A program made the position numbers and the translations under genes. 64,000 bases of DNA from Bog-473 sp036268485 (GTDB lineage Bacteria; Actinomycetota; Acidimicrobiia; Acidimicrobiales; RAAP-2): assembly GCA_036268485.1 (NCBI GenBank), contig DATAUC010000067.1, positions 1 through 64,000 on the forward strand, written 5' to 3'. Position 1 is the first letter of the stretch; the number at the start of each line of letters is the position of its first letter. A model generated the notes under the pieces. It worked only from the letters and a program-made list of their open reading frames with translations. It had not been told where the DNA came from and did no database searches. This document shows, piece by piece, positions 26,864 to 35,471 of this stretch.

Positions 26864-28489
26864 GTGACCGACCTACTGGATCGCCCGCGCAGCACACGTT
26901 CTCGCAAGGCTCTCAACGCCAACAAAGCAACCGGGCTGGAACAGGCCCCGGTGGCACCCCGCCGTCCGGGACGCCCGCTCGGGCAACGATTCCCGGGTCT
27001 GGGGGGACACTGGGTCGTCGGGTCCGTCGTGGTCTTGGGCGCCATTCTCCGGCTGCGCGGACTTACTCACGGTGGTCTGTGGACTTCCGATGCCTGGGTA
27101 GCACTCTCGACGCATGTCCCCCTGAGCACCGCCTGGCATATGTGGGCCAATGCCCCCGGCTTCGACCTGTTGGAGCGGTTGTGGCTGGGTCTCAATCCGG
27201 GCGCTCCGTGGTGGGGGCAATTGCCGGCGCTGCTGCTGGGAATCCTTTCGATTCCCGCTGCCGTCGCACTCTTCCGCTACTTCAAGTTCCCACGAGCGAT
27301 AGGCGCAGTGATCGCCCTCATAGTGGCCGTCAGTCCGATCTGCGTCATGTACTCGACCCGCTACAAGGATTACAGCGCTGACTTTGTCCTGGCCTGCGTG
27401 CTCTTGGCGTGCGCCGAAGCCACCAGGCGGCGTTCCAGCGCCCGAACACTGGGGGCGACGGCCGCCGTTTCACTGTGTTCGTTCGTGTTCTCCGCCTCAA
27501 CCCTGACCCTCGTGGTAGGCGTCTGGGCGGGACTGGGGCTGCACGCCCTCATGAACCGCTCCGGATTCAGGTGCTACGTCGCCTGGTCCTCCGCCACGCT
27601 CGGCGGATCAGTCCTGATCGCCGCCCTGTTCTACCGGCACCTCTCGCCCTATCTCAATCGAAGCTGGCACGATCACTTCCTTTCGCTTCGCTCACCGCTC
27701 GCACTGCTTGAAAGTGTCTGTTCGATAGCCACCCAGACCTATGGCGGCATCATCGGCGGACCCAACTGGACGCCGCTCGAGCAATTCCTCCTGTTTTCCA
27801 TTCTCAGTGCTCTGGTCGTTCTCGGGGTCTCCCGGTGGCGCGCCATGCTGATTCCCGGCGTCGTGCTGGCCGCCGCGACTGCTGGTTGTGCCCTCGGGAA
27901 GATTCCCTTGGGCACTGGACGTACGGACGAGGTCCTCTACCCGGCGCTCCTCCTGCTGGCTGCATCCGGCGCCGTCCGAGTGGCAGAGGTGATCACATCA
28001 CTCATGAAACGCACGGGCTGGAGGCGCGCCCCCTTTCGCGTGTTCGGAGCCATCGCCGTCATCGCCCTCGTCCTGAGTGGAATCGGCCTCAACACTCACT
28101 ATCGGTCACTGGACGTCCGTACGATCGCGCAAGACATCAACCACCAAATGCATGCAGGTGATCACATAGTCGTCGGCTCGTTTGTCCGCTATGCGTGGGC
28201 TCTCTACGAGGAACCCCACCCGGACATCGAATTCGGCTCGGCCTGGATGACCGGGTTCACAGTGGCGAGCACCCAATCGCACGTGTTTCTCGAGCCCTCA
28301 TTCGATGTTGAGGGCGATCAGAATCTCGCTGGCTGGACACAACAGCTCGGGGGCTATCAGCGGCTCTGGTTCGTCGAGGTCGCATTGGTGCCGCCCGACC
28401 CACTGCTGGTCAGGCTTGAGGCAGCCGGCTGGCACGAGAGCCGGGCGGTGAACGCTGCGGGCTGCGAAGCGATCCTCCTGGTCCGCTAA
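26864..28489 (+). CDS. Multi-pass membrane protein, GT-C glycosyltransferase-like
   Basis: A 541-residue protein with roughly ten hydrophobic segments between residues 55 and 410 and a soluble C-terminus of about 130 residues. GGLWTSDAWVALST after the first helix resembles the acidic loop of GT-C transferases (ArnT/PMT type) that use polyprenyl-phosphate sugars; later SPICVMYSTRYKDYS also fits. If correct, it glycosylates an envelope molecule on the outer face, but donor and acceptor are unknown. Start GTG at 26864, with GGAG nine bases before. It ends nine bases before the convergent tRNA-Arg. Confidence 0.65.
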   Translation: MTDLLDRPRSTRSRKALNANKATGLEQAPVAPRRPGRPLGQRFPGLGGHWVVGSVVVLGAILRLRGLTHGGLWTSDAWVALSTHVPLSTAWHMWANAPGFDLLERLWLGLNPGAPWWGQLPALLLGILSIPAAVALFRYFKFPRAIGAVIALIVAVSPICVMYSTRYKDYSADFVLACVLLACAEATRRRSSARTLGATAAVSLCSFVFSASTLTLVVGVWAGLGLHALMNRSGFRCYVAWSSATLGGSVLIAALFYRHLSPYLNRSWHDHFLSLRSPLALLESVCSIATQTYGGIIGGPNWTPLEQFLLFSILSALVVLGVSRWRAMLIPGVVLAAATAGCALGKIPLGTGRTDEVLYPALLLLAASGAVRVAEVITSLMKRTGWRRAPFRVFGAIAVIALVLSGIGLNTHYRSLDVRTIAQDINHQMHAGDHIVVGSFVRYAWALYEEPHPDIEFGSAWMTGFTVASTQSHVFLEPSFDVEGDQNLAGWTQQLGGYQRLWFVEVALVPPDPLLVRLEAAGWHESRAVNAAGCEAILLVR

Positions 28490-28497
28490 CAAATTTT

Positions 28498-28573
28498 TGG
28501 CGCCCCCGGCAGGAATCGAACCTGCGACCAATGGATTAGAAGTCCACCGCTCTATCCGCTGAGCTACGGAGGC
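28498..28573 (-). tRNA. tRNA-Arg (anticodon TCT)
   Basis: Read on the minus strand: acceptor GCCTCCG pairs with CGGGGGC (one G-U), D-arm GCTCAGCGGATAGAGC, anticodon loop with TCT within GGACTTCTAATCC, T-loop TTCGAAT, and an encoded CCA. It decodes AGA codons, rare in this GC-rich genome. Confidence 0.96.
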
Positions 28574-28732
28574 GTGGGCCCAAGCCTACGTGGATCAGCT
28601 CAGCCGCCATCAGCTTCCTCCCAACGCGGCATGGGCCGATCCGGTGCCCAATCTCGGCAAATCCGACCGGAGCCGGCCCGACACCCGGCTTGCTCATCGG
28701 GCCGGCCCTGATGTGCCACACTTATCCCCCTC

Positions 28733-28807
28733 GGTGGGCGTAGCTCAGTTGGTTAGAGCGCCAGGTTGTGGTCCTGGAGGCCGGGGGTTCGAGACCCCTC
28801 GCTCACC
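28733..28807 (+). tRNA. tRNA-His (anticodon GTG)
   Basis: Acceptor GTGGGCG pairs with CGCTCAC; the anticodon loop TTGTGGT carries GTG; the T-loop is TTCGAGA. A G precedes position 1 (base 28733) and the discriminator is C, as expected for tRNA-His with its extra G-1:C73 pair. CCA is not encoded. Confidence 0.95.
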
Positions 28808-28875
28808 CCGAATGTGACGGCGGCCGATTCACGCAGCCCCGCCACTTGGTTCACACACGTGGGGGTAACGCCAGG

Positions 28876-29673
28876 GTGACTGCGGCGACGCGTAATCGAA
28901 CGGTTCTCGTCACGGGTGCCTCGTCGGGTATTGGCGCCGCCGTAGCCATTGAACTGGCCTCCCGGGGCGACACCGTGGCCCTGGTGGCTCGGCGTGGAGA
29001 TCGGCTCGACGAGGTGCTCAAGGTTTGCCGGGCCACTGCGCCCGCATCGGAGCGCTGGGCGGCCGATCTGTCTGATCCTTCGAATGCAGCCGAGCTCGCC
29101 CTGCAGATCTGGGACCACTTCGACGGTCTCGACGTGATCATCAACAACGCCGCCGTGCCGATGCGCCGGCACGTCACCCAGCTCACCATGAATGAGGTCG
29201 AGCGCACGATGGCCATCAACTTCTTCTCGCCGGTGGCGCTCTCGTTGGCCGTGCTGCCCCGCATGATGGCCCGGGGTTCCGGGGTCATCATGAACGTCTC
29301 CAGCTTGGGCGGCCGGCTGGGCATCACCACCGAAGCGGCCTACTCGGCCTCCAAGTTCGCCCTGGCCGGCTGGAGCGAGTCCATGGCCATCGATCTGGAT
29401 CGTTCCGGCGTCACCATCAAGCTGATCCTGCCCGGTGCCATCGACACCGAGATCTGGGATCAGCCGGACAATGACGCCCCGCTCTACGACGGCCCCAAGG
29501 TCCCGCCCGCGGAGATCGCTGGTGGCATTGTCGACGCCATCGACAGCGAATCCTTCGAGCACTACCTCCCCGACATGAAGGCGGTCGTTGAGATGAAGAC
29601 CACCGATTTCGACGGGTTCATGCTGGGTATGCGGGCCATGACCGACCAGGCCAACGCCCGGACCACCTCGTGA
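28876..29673 (+). CDS. Short-chain dehydrogenase/reductase (SDR)
   Basis: A 265-residue classical SDR. TGASSGIG binds the dinucleotide, NNAAVP follows, and the catalytic set is Ser in NVSSLGG and YSASK. It oxidises or reduces an alcohol/ketone with NAD(P). The frame is open into tRNA-His, so the GTG at 28876, directly before RNRTVLVTGAS, is the sensible start. The stop overlaps the start of the zinc dehydrogenase (GTGA), so the two are coupled and probably act in one pathway. Confidence 0.9.
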   Translation: MTAATRNRTVLVTGASSGIGAAVAIELASRGDTVALVARRGDRLDEVLKVCRATAPASERWAADLSDPSNAAELALQIWDHFDGLDVIINNAAVPMRRHVTQLTMNEVERTMAINFFSPVALSLAVLPRMMARGSGVIMNVSSLGGRLGITTEAAYSASKFALAGWSESMAIDLDRSGVTIKLILPGAIDTEIWDQPDNDAPLYDGPKVPPAEIAGGIVDAIDSESFEHYLPDMKAVVEMKTTDFDGFMLGMRAMTDQANARTTS

Positions 29674-30908
29674 AGGCACTCCTCTTCGGCTCACCACCGT
29701 CGCCGGACGAGGCGCGGCCCGCACCGGTCGACGAGTTGGAGACCATGCTGGCCGGTCTGCCCTTCGGGCTGCACTCCATGGCGGACGCCCGACTGGCTCG
29801 TCCGGACTGGGTGATCACCAGGCCCATCCTCTCGGGCATCTGCGGATCCGACTCCAAGTTGGTGCTGGGTGACTTCAGCACCGGCGATATCGACAATCCG
29901 ATGGCGGCCTTCTCATCCCTCCCCCACGTCCCCGGACATGAGGTCGTGGCCGAAGTGGTGGAATTGGGACCAGCGGCCAAGGGCCTCAGTGTCGGTCAAC
30001 GTGTCGTGCTCAATCCCTGGCTGACCTGTGGGCCGCGCGGGATCTCGCCAGCCTGTCCGCCGTGCCAGGTGGGCGATCTCAGCATGTGCTGGAGCTTCAC
30101 CAAGGGTGACATCGGGCCCGGTGTGCACGTGGGCGTGACCACCGGCGCCCCCGGCGCCTGGGCCGAGCTGCTGGCGGCCCACGACTCCATGCTGATCCCG
30201 GTGCCCGACGGCATCTCCGACGAAGCCGCCGTGCTGGCCGATCCGTTCTCCGTCTCGTTCCACGCCATCGTCCACCATCCACCCCCGCCCACCGGCCGGG
30301 TCTTGGTCTACGGCGCCGGTGCGCTGGGGCTGACCAGTGTGGCCATCCTGCGCTCCCTCTACCCCGAGGTGGAAGTTGGCGTGGTGGCCCGGTTCGAAGC
30401 GCAGCGGGACATGGCCCGGCAGTTCGGGGCCGCCCGGGTCTTCGTCCACGAGCCCCGCCTGGCCCTGGTCGAAGAGCTGGCGGACTGGTCCGGTGCCGTG
30501 CTGCATCTGCCCCTCGATGGTCTGCCCGTGACCCACCCGGGGCACATCGACGTCGTGTACGACACCATCGCCAAGGGCGAGACCCTCGAGGTGGGCGTGC
30601 GTGTCCTGGCCGAACGCGGCCGGTTGGTCTACACCGGTGTGGCCACTCCCGAACGGTGGGAATCGACCCCCATCTACTTCAAGGAACTCACGATCGCCGG
30701 ATCCAACGCCTTCGGTGTGGAGGAGTTCGACGGCGTGCGCCAACACGCCATCTCCCACTACCTGCAGCTGGTGGCCGACGGGCGCATCGACATCACGCCC
30801 ATGCTGACCCACCGCTTTGCCCTCGACGACTGGTGGCACGCCCTCAAGGCCATCGCCCGCCAGGACATCAGCGGCGCGCTGAAGGTGGCCTTCACCCCCA
30901 ATCGCTGA
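29670..30908 (+). CDS. Zinc-dependent medium-chain alcohol dehydrogenase
   Basis: A 412-residue MDR enzyme. The catalytic zinc ligands lie in GICGSD (Cys) and PGHEVV (His/Glu); a cysteine cluster CGPRGISPACPPCQVGDLSMC region could hold the structural zinc. The Rossmann motif reads VYGAGALGLTSVAIL. It is longer than the usual 350 residues because of an N-terminal extension of about 40. The start GTG overlaps the SDR stop. It is convergent with the FGGY kinase, three bases apart. Context suggests polyol or sugar-alcohol oxidation. Confidence 0.88.
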   Translation: MKALLFGSPPSPDEARPAPVDELETMLAGLPFGLHSMADARLARPDWVITRPILSGICGSDSKLVLGDFSTGDIDNPMAAFSSLPHVPGHEVVAEVVELGPAAKGLSVGQRVVLNPWLTCGPRGISPACPPCQVGDLSMCWSFTKGDIGPGVHVGVTTGAPGAWAELLAAHDSMLIPVPDGISDEAAVLADPFSVSFHAIVHHPPPPTGRVLVYGAGALGLTSVAILRSLYPEVEVGVVARFEAQRDMARQFGAARVFVHEPRLALVEELADWSGAVLHLPLDGLPVTHPGHIDVVYDTIAKGETLEVGVRVLAERGRLVYTGVATPERWESTPIYFKELTIAGSNAFGVEEFDGVRQHAISHYLQLVADGRIDITPMLTHRFALDDWWHALKAIARQDISGALKVAFTPNR

Positions 30909-30911
30909 GGA

Positions 30912-32315
30912 TCAGGCGCCCGAGCCCACTACGGAGAAATGCTCGTAGCGGGAGCGGGTGGCCCGGGCCCACACGGGATCGGGTTCGATGCGACGGCCCA
31001 CCGAGGCCCAGCGGACGGTTTCGTCCAGGGACGTCTCCAAACCGGCCGCCATGCGGGCCAGGAAGGCGGCGCCGCGAGCGGCGCCTTCAGGAACGGCCAC
31101 CGCGTCCACCGGTAGGGACGTGACGTCGGCCACGGCCGCCATCCAGGCGGTGACCCGTGAGCCCCCGCCGCTGGCCACAATGCGCCGCGGCGCCACCCCG
31201 GCCCGGTCGATGATCCGCTGCACCACGAACCCACTGGCCTCGAAAGCCGCCCGCTCCAGTGCGGCACCGTCGGAGGCGATGTCCAGCCCGTAGATGTTGG
31301 ATCGCAGCGTGTGATCGTCCAGAGGTGTGCGCTCGCCGCGCACGTAGGGCAGCCAGACCGGCACCCGATCGGGCTGTCCGAGACGCGGGTCGAGGCGCTC
31401 CCGGTCCGGCCCCGGACGGGACGCCTGCCGCAGCAGCGTGCGGGCCCAGTCCACGAAGAGGGCGCCGGCATTGCTCGGTCCGCCCACCAGAAAGCGATCG
31501 GCCACGGTGTGCGGGTAGCAGATGAGCCCCGGCGCCTCCACGGGCGCGTCGGTAACGACCCACACAATGAGGGTGGCGCCGAAGATCACCAGCACGTCGC
31601 CCGGTTCGACCGCCCCGGCCACGATCTGATCGCAGAAGGCGTCGATGGAACCGCCCGTAAACACGGTGTCGGTTCCGGGAAGGGTGCCACCAGCACCACA
31701 CATCGGCACGACCACCGGCAGTTGCGAAGCGGTCACACCCATGGACTCGAGCAGCGGCATGTTCCACGTTCCCCAGGCGTGGATCTCACCCAACGACGAC
31801 GTCACGCCACTGTCGATGGCCGGCACGCCGGAGAGCGCGTGGGTGGCCACCGCCTGGCACGGCCAGTACCCGGCGGCTTGCGGCGCCGCTGAGGCCGCCC
31901 AACGGAAGAAGCCTTCGGCGTCGGGCATGGCTCCCGTCGATGACGCCGCGGTGGTCTGGTCCCCGCCTCCCCCCGGCCGACCCTCGACGTCGCCGTAGAG
32001 GAGTCCGGGCAGGATGGGCACACCCTGCCGGTTCACCGCCGTCAGTGACGGCACCATGGCCGCCACGGCCACGCCGGCCACGTCTCCATCGCCTTGGGCC
32101 GCCAGCTGCGCCACGACGTCGGCATAGGCCTTGCGGGGACCCAGGCGCCAGGCCCGGCGGGCATCATGGCGGAGCTGGTCGGCCTCGGGGGCCACGATGG
32201 AGTGCGCCACCCGGCTGCGGGCCAGGACCTGGCCCTTCTCATCCACCCCCACGGCCTTGACCGAGGTGGTGCCGATATCGACCCCCACCGTGACGCTGCC
32301 GCTGCGATTACTCAC
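30912..32315 (-). CDS. FGGY family carbohydrate kinase (xylulokinase-like)
   Basis: A 467-residue kinase of the actin-like ATPase fold. VGVDIGTTSVKAVGVDEKG is the phosphate-1 loop; a later Gly-rich ASGGGSR is the adenosine motif. Family members phosphorylate xylulose, glycerol, erythritol or related sugars. The specific substrate is not evident. It is divergent from the 2-hydroxyacid dehydrogenase over a 70-bp region containing TGACATCTGAGTCA. Confidence 0.85.
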   Translation of the reverse strand: MSNRSGSVTVGVDIGTTSVKAVGVDEKGQVLARSRVAHSIVAPEADQLRHDARRAWRLGPRKAYADVVAQLAAQGDGDVAGVAVAAMVPSLTAVNRQGVPILPGLLYGDVEGRPGGGGDQTTAASSTGAMPDAEGFFRWAASAAPQAAGYWPCQAVATHALSGVPAIDSGVTSSLGEIHAWGTWNMPLLESMGVTASQLPVVVPMCGAGGTLPGTDTVFTGGSIDAFCDQIVAGAVEPGDVLVIFGATLIVWVVTDAPVEAPGLICYPHTVADRFLVGGPSNAGALFVDWARTLLRQASRPGPDRERLDPRLGQPDRVPVWLPYVRGERTPLDDHTLRSNIYGLDIASDGAALERAAFEASGFVVQRIIDRAGVAPRRIVASGGGSRVTAWMAAVADVTSLPVDAVAVPEGAARGAAFLARMAAGLETSLDETVRWASVGRRIEPDPVWARATRSRYEHFSVVGSGA

Positions 32316-32320
32316 GAACC

Positions 32321-32334
32321 TGACATCTGAGTCA
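32321..32334. promoter_or_regulatory. TGAC-N6-GTCA inverted repeat, kinase/dehydrogenase promoter
   Basis: TGACATCTGAGTCA sits five bases from the kinase start codon in the divergent region. It shares the TGAC-N6-GTCA frame with four other sites in this window (47824, 52251, 55663, 63453) and is the weaker match in the central bases. Confidence 0.4.
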
Positions 32335-32385
32335 TATGTACGCCATTATGGACGACGGTTCGCACAACGAGAGGGGTTTGACGAG

Positions 32386-33369
32386 ATGAGCACCGCACGG
32401 CCGAAGGCTCTGGTCACCGCAGCAGTAAGCGGTCCCGGACTCGACCTGTTGCACCAGCTGGCCGATCTCGTGTTGGACTCCTGGCTCGACCAGCCCTCTC
32501 TGCGTATCTACAACGCGCAGCAACTGGCCGCCCGAGTGGCCGACGAGGGGGCCAACATCGTGGTGGTCGAGAGCGATGTCTGCGGCGCCGAGCTGTACGA
32601 GCAACCCATCATCGCCGTGGCCAGCTGCCGGGGTGATCCCAACAACGTCGACGTCGTCGCCGCCACGGCGGCCGGCGTCCCCGTGCTGCACGCCCCCGGT
32701 CGCAATGCCGATGCCGTCGCCGAGCTGGCGGTCGCCCTGCTCTTCGCGGCCACCAGGGGCGTCGTACCGGCCGACCAGGACGTCCGCCAGGGTGAGATCT
32801 ACCGGGACGGGAAGATTCCCTACCAGCGCTACCGGGCCTGGGAACTGAACGGGAAGACGGTCGGCCTGGTCGGACTGGGCGCGGTGGGACGGGCGTTGCG
32901 CTGGCGCCTACGCGGGTTGGGCATGGACGTGCTGGCCTATGACCCCTACGCGCCCGATGCCACGTCGAGCTTGGACGAGCTGTTCGAGCGCTCCGATGTG
33001 ATCTCGGTCCACGCTCCGGTCACCGCCGAGACCACCGGGATGATCGGCACCGAGGCGTTCTCCAACATGCGCGACGGCGTGGTGTACCTCAACACCGCAC
33101 GGGCCAAGATCCATGACACCGACGCCCTGGTGGCGGCCCTGCGGTCCGGCAAGGTCGGCGCGGCCGGCCTCGACCATTTCGAAGGGGAGCACCTGGCCAC
33201 CGACCACCCACTGACCGAATTCCCCAACGTCGTTCTCACCCCCCACATCGGAGGCGCCACCTACGACACCGAGTCCAACCACACCAAGACCATCGCCGAG
33301 GACCTGTGCCGCCTGATGGCCGGCGCCCGTCCCTTGCACATCGTCAATCCCGAGGTCCTTCCCCGCTGA
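32386..33369 (+). CDS. D-isomer 2-hydroxyacid dehydrogenase (3-phosphoglycerate dehydrogenase-like)
   Basis: A 327-residue NAD-dependent dehydrogenase. The NAD motif GLVGLGAVGRAL is near residue 158; the catalytic Arg is in NTARAKI, the Glu in HFEGEH and the His in LTPHIGGAT. SerA-specific ACT domains are missing, so it is a general 2-hydroxyacid dehydrogenase. Next to a sugar kinase it probably oxidises a phosphorylated sugar acid. Start ATG at 32386 with GAGGGG upstream; the peptidase E gene starts one base past its stop. Confidence 0.88.
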   Translation: MSTARPKALVTAAVSGPGLDLLHQLADLVLDSWLDQPSLRIYNAQQLAARVADEGANIVVVESDVCGAELYEQPIIAVASCRGDPNNVDVVAATAAGVPVLHAPGRNADAVAELAVALLFAATRGVVPADQDVRQGEIYRDGKIPYQRYRAWELNGKTVGLVGLGAVGRALRWRLRGLGMDVLAYDPYAPDATSSLDELFERSDVISVHAPVTAETTGMIGTEAFSNMRDGVVYLNTARAKIHDTDALVAALRSGKVGAAGLDHFEGEHLATDHPLTEFPNVVLTPHIGGATYDTESNHTKTIAEDLCRLMAGARPLHIVNPEVLPR

Positions 33370-33370
33370 C

Positions 33371-34099
33371 GTGAGCGCGCCCCAGCCGACCATCATCGCC
33401 ACCAGCATCGGGTTCCAGCCCCAGGGCCCGGATCCCCAGAACCTGCGACTCGGGCCCTCATACCAACTGGCCGCCGAGTTGGCTCAGGCCGGTCCCCATC
33501 CTCGTGTCTGCATCATCGCCACGGCCGTCGGCGACGACAACGCGCGGCTGGCCGCCATCCACAATGCCTTCAGCCATGCCGGCATGATCAGCACGCACCT
33601 GGCCCTCTATCCCATGCCGAATGTGCCCGACATCCGGCGACACCTCTTGGCCCAGGACATCATCTGGGTCTCGGGTGGCAGCACGGTCAACCTGCTGGCC
33701 CTCTGGCGGGCCCACGGGCTGGAGCCCATCCTGCGCGAGTGCTGGGAGGCCGGCGTGGTCCTCAAGGGAGTGTCGGCCGGATCCCTCTGCTGGCACCTGG
33801 GGGGCACCACCGACTCATTCGGCCTGCCCCTCCACCTGGTCACCAACGGGTTGGGCTTCCTGCCCTACAGCAATAGCCCCCACCATGACGCCGAGCCCGA
33901 ACGGCGGCCGTTGATCCACCGCCTGATCGGGGACGGCTCCCTGTCCGACGGTTACGCCACCGAGAACGGCACCGGACTGGTGTTCTTCGGAACCGAACTG
34001 CACGAGGCCATCACCGAGGTCGAGGGCAAGGTGGCCTATTCGCTCGCCCGGCAGGGTGACGGCGTCCTCGAGACGGCACTGCCCACCCGCCTCTTGTGA
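33371..34099 (+). CDS. Peptidase E-like serine peptidase (family S51)
   Basis: A 242-residue protein with GVSAGSLCWHL, the Ser nucleophile motif of peptidase E/cyanophycinase-type S51 enzymes, and VSGGSTVNLLALW before it. Peptidase E cleaves dipeptides with N-terminal Asp. GTG start at 33371 directly after the dehydrogenase stop, so it is co-transcribed. Its role in a sugar module is not obvious. Confidence 0.88.
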   Translation: MSAPQPTIIATSIGFQPQGPDPQNLRLGPSYQLAAELAQAGPHPRVCIIATAVGDDNARLAAIHNAFSHAGMISTHLALYPMPNVPDIRRHLLAQDIIWVSGGSTVNLLALWRAHGLEPILRECWEAGVVLKGVSAGSLCWHLGGTTDSFGLPLHLVTNGLGFLPYSNSPHHDAEPERRPLIHRLIGDGSLSDGYATENGTGLVFFGTELHEAITEVEGKVAYSLARQGDGVLETALPTRLL

Positions 34100-34106
34100 C
34101 CACCGA

Positions 34107-35471
34107 TCAGCCCTTGGACTGCCACACCCGCACGTAGTCGATATTCGTGGTGGCCGACGTGGGCGAGGTGCCCGGCCGGTACTGGTTGTTGGGACCGGTC
34201 AGGCCCAGCGTGCTGGCGGCGCCCAGGGCCTGGGTCAACGAGATGAAGAAGGGCTGGTTGAACGGCGCCGGGGAGGCCACATTCGTAGGCTGATAGTTGT
34301 CGGTGAAACAGGGCTGCCCGTTGTAGTAGGTCGTGAGGGAGCCGGGCGACCACTTGATGGCGTAGGTGTTGTACTGCCCGACGTTGATGAGGCACTTCGT
34401 GGTGTTGGCCCCCGTGTCGTTGGTGTACACGTTGACGCCGGTGGCCACGTTCTCATTGTTGGAGTTGCCCGTGTAGTGGATGGTCGGGATGTCCAGGTTG
34501 GCGAAGTCGCTGAAGAACTCGGCGAAGTCGATCTCACCGGCCGCCGGCTCCCCCCCGTAGAGGCTGGTGTTCACCGGCTCCAACCACAGCGTCTCTTGCA
34601 ATCCGGGCGCCGCCGACGACGGGATCTTGGCCCGAACCTCGTAGAGCCCGTACTGCTGGTTGAACCCGTAGATGGTCGACACCATGCCGGCTGAGTACTG
34701 CGTCGAGTCCGAGAGCCCGTTTTCCAGACCCGGGCAGGCGAACGACGCCTGCTGCTCAACCGTCAGGTTCAGGCTGCCGTTGGCCACCGTTACGTCGTTG
34801 GCGTTGGACCCGTAGCAGGGCTCATAGGGCGAAGAGCCGGTCGAGTAGCCGCTGTTGGCCGTCTTCTGGATCGTCCATTTGGACAGGTTGAGGCTGGTGG
34901 CGTCGCCGGTTGATGCGTCGAATTCGTCATCGAAGGTGCAGGCCCACTGGGAACCGACGCCAGCCTCGGCGGGCGGCGCCGATCCGCAGGCGGGCGTCGA
35001 CGATTTCGGCGTCGTCGTGGGAACGGGCGTCGTCGTGGGCGAGGGCCGGGAGGGCGAGGTTGACGTGGTCGGCACCGTCGGCCGGGTGCCCGAGGTCGTC
35101 CTGGTCGTCCGGCCGGTGGTCGGTGTGGTCCGCGTGGTGGTGCTGGGCGGCGACGCTATGGGTGCGACGCCCAACGCACACCCAGCCCCACCCGACACCG
35201 CCGGGGGGCAACTGGTCGTCGTCGATACGTCCGTGGTGCTAGTGACCGCGGCACAACTCCCGGCGAAGGCCCGCGTCAGGTCGCAGCCCGACGGAGACCC
35301 TTGGTGGTGGAGGGGAGAGGGCGGCAACGATGCCGTGCGCGATCCGTTACCGCCGAGGCTCAGGCCGGCGGCCACCGCGGCGGCGGCCACGAGAACAGCG
35401 GCGAGCACGACCCAGGTCGTGCGCCTGATTCGAGGGTCCGCTCGATTGGAATCAGGCGGTCGGCGCGCCAT
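34107..35471 (-). CDS. Secreted glycoside hydrolase family 16-like protein
   Basis: A 454-residue exported protein: a membrane-spanning signal (about 19-40), a Ser/Thr/Pro-rich linker (about 75-165), then a GH16 beta-sandwich. The catalytic motif ExDxxE is present as EIDFAE (Glu313, Asp315, Glu318). GH16 enzymes cut beta-1,3/1,4-glucans, agars and related polysaccharides. The linker suggests a domain held away from the cell surface. The first 20 bases overlap the end of the upstream amidohydrolase. Confidence 0.85.
   Translation of the reverse strand: MARRPPDSNRADPRIRRTTWVVLAAVLVAAAAVAAGLSLGGNGSRTASLPPSPLHHQGSPSGCDLTRAFAGSCAAVTSTTDVSTTTSCPPAVSGGAGCALGVAPIASPPSTTTRTTPTTGRTTRTTSGTRPTVPTTSTSPSRPSPTTTPVPTTTPKSSTPACGSAPPAEAGVGSQWACTFDDEFDASTGDATSLNLSKWTIQKTANSGYSTGSSPYEPCYGSNANDVTVANGSLNLTVEQQASFACPGLENGLSDSTQYSAGMVSTIYGFNQQYGLYEVRAKIPSSAAPGLQETLWLEPVNTSLYGGEPAAGEIDFAEFFSDFANLDIPTIHYTGNSNNENVATGVNVYTNDTGANTTKCLINVGQYNTYAIKWSPGSLTTYYNGQPCFTDNYQPTNVASPAPFNQPFFISLTQALGAASTLGLTGPNNQYRPGTSPTSATTNIDYVRVWQSKG

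Noticed and set aside
26655..26867. A 70-codon frame that overlaps the GT-C-like gene by GTGA
   Set aside because: The overlap is attractive, but the product is polar and patternless and it covers two palindromes, so it is better read as regulatory DNA.
28498..28807. Tandem tRNA genes as a possible integration site
   Set aside because: No direct repeat of a tRNA 3' end and no integrase gene are found nearby.
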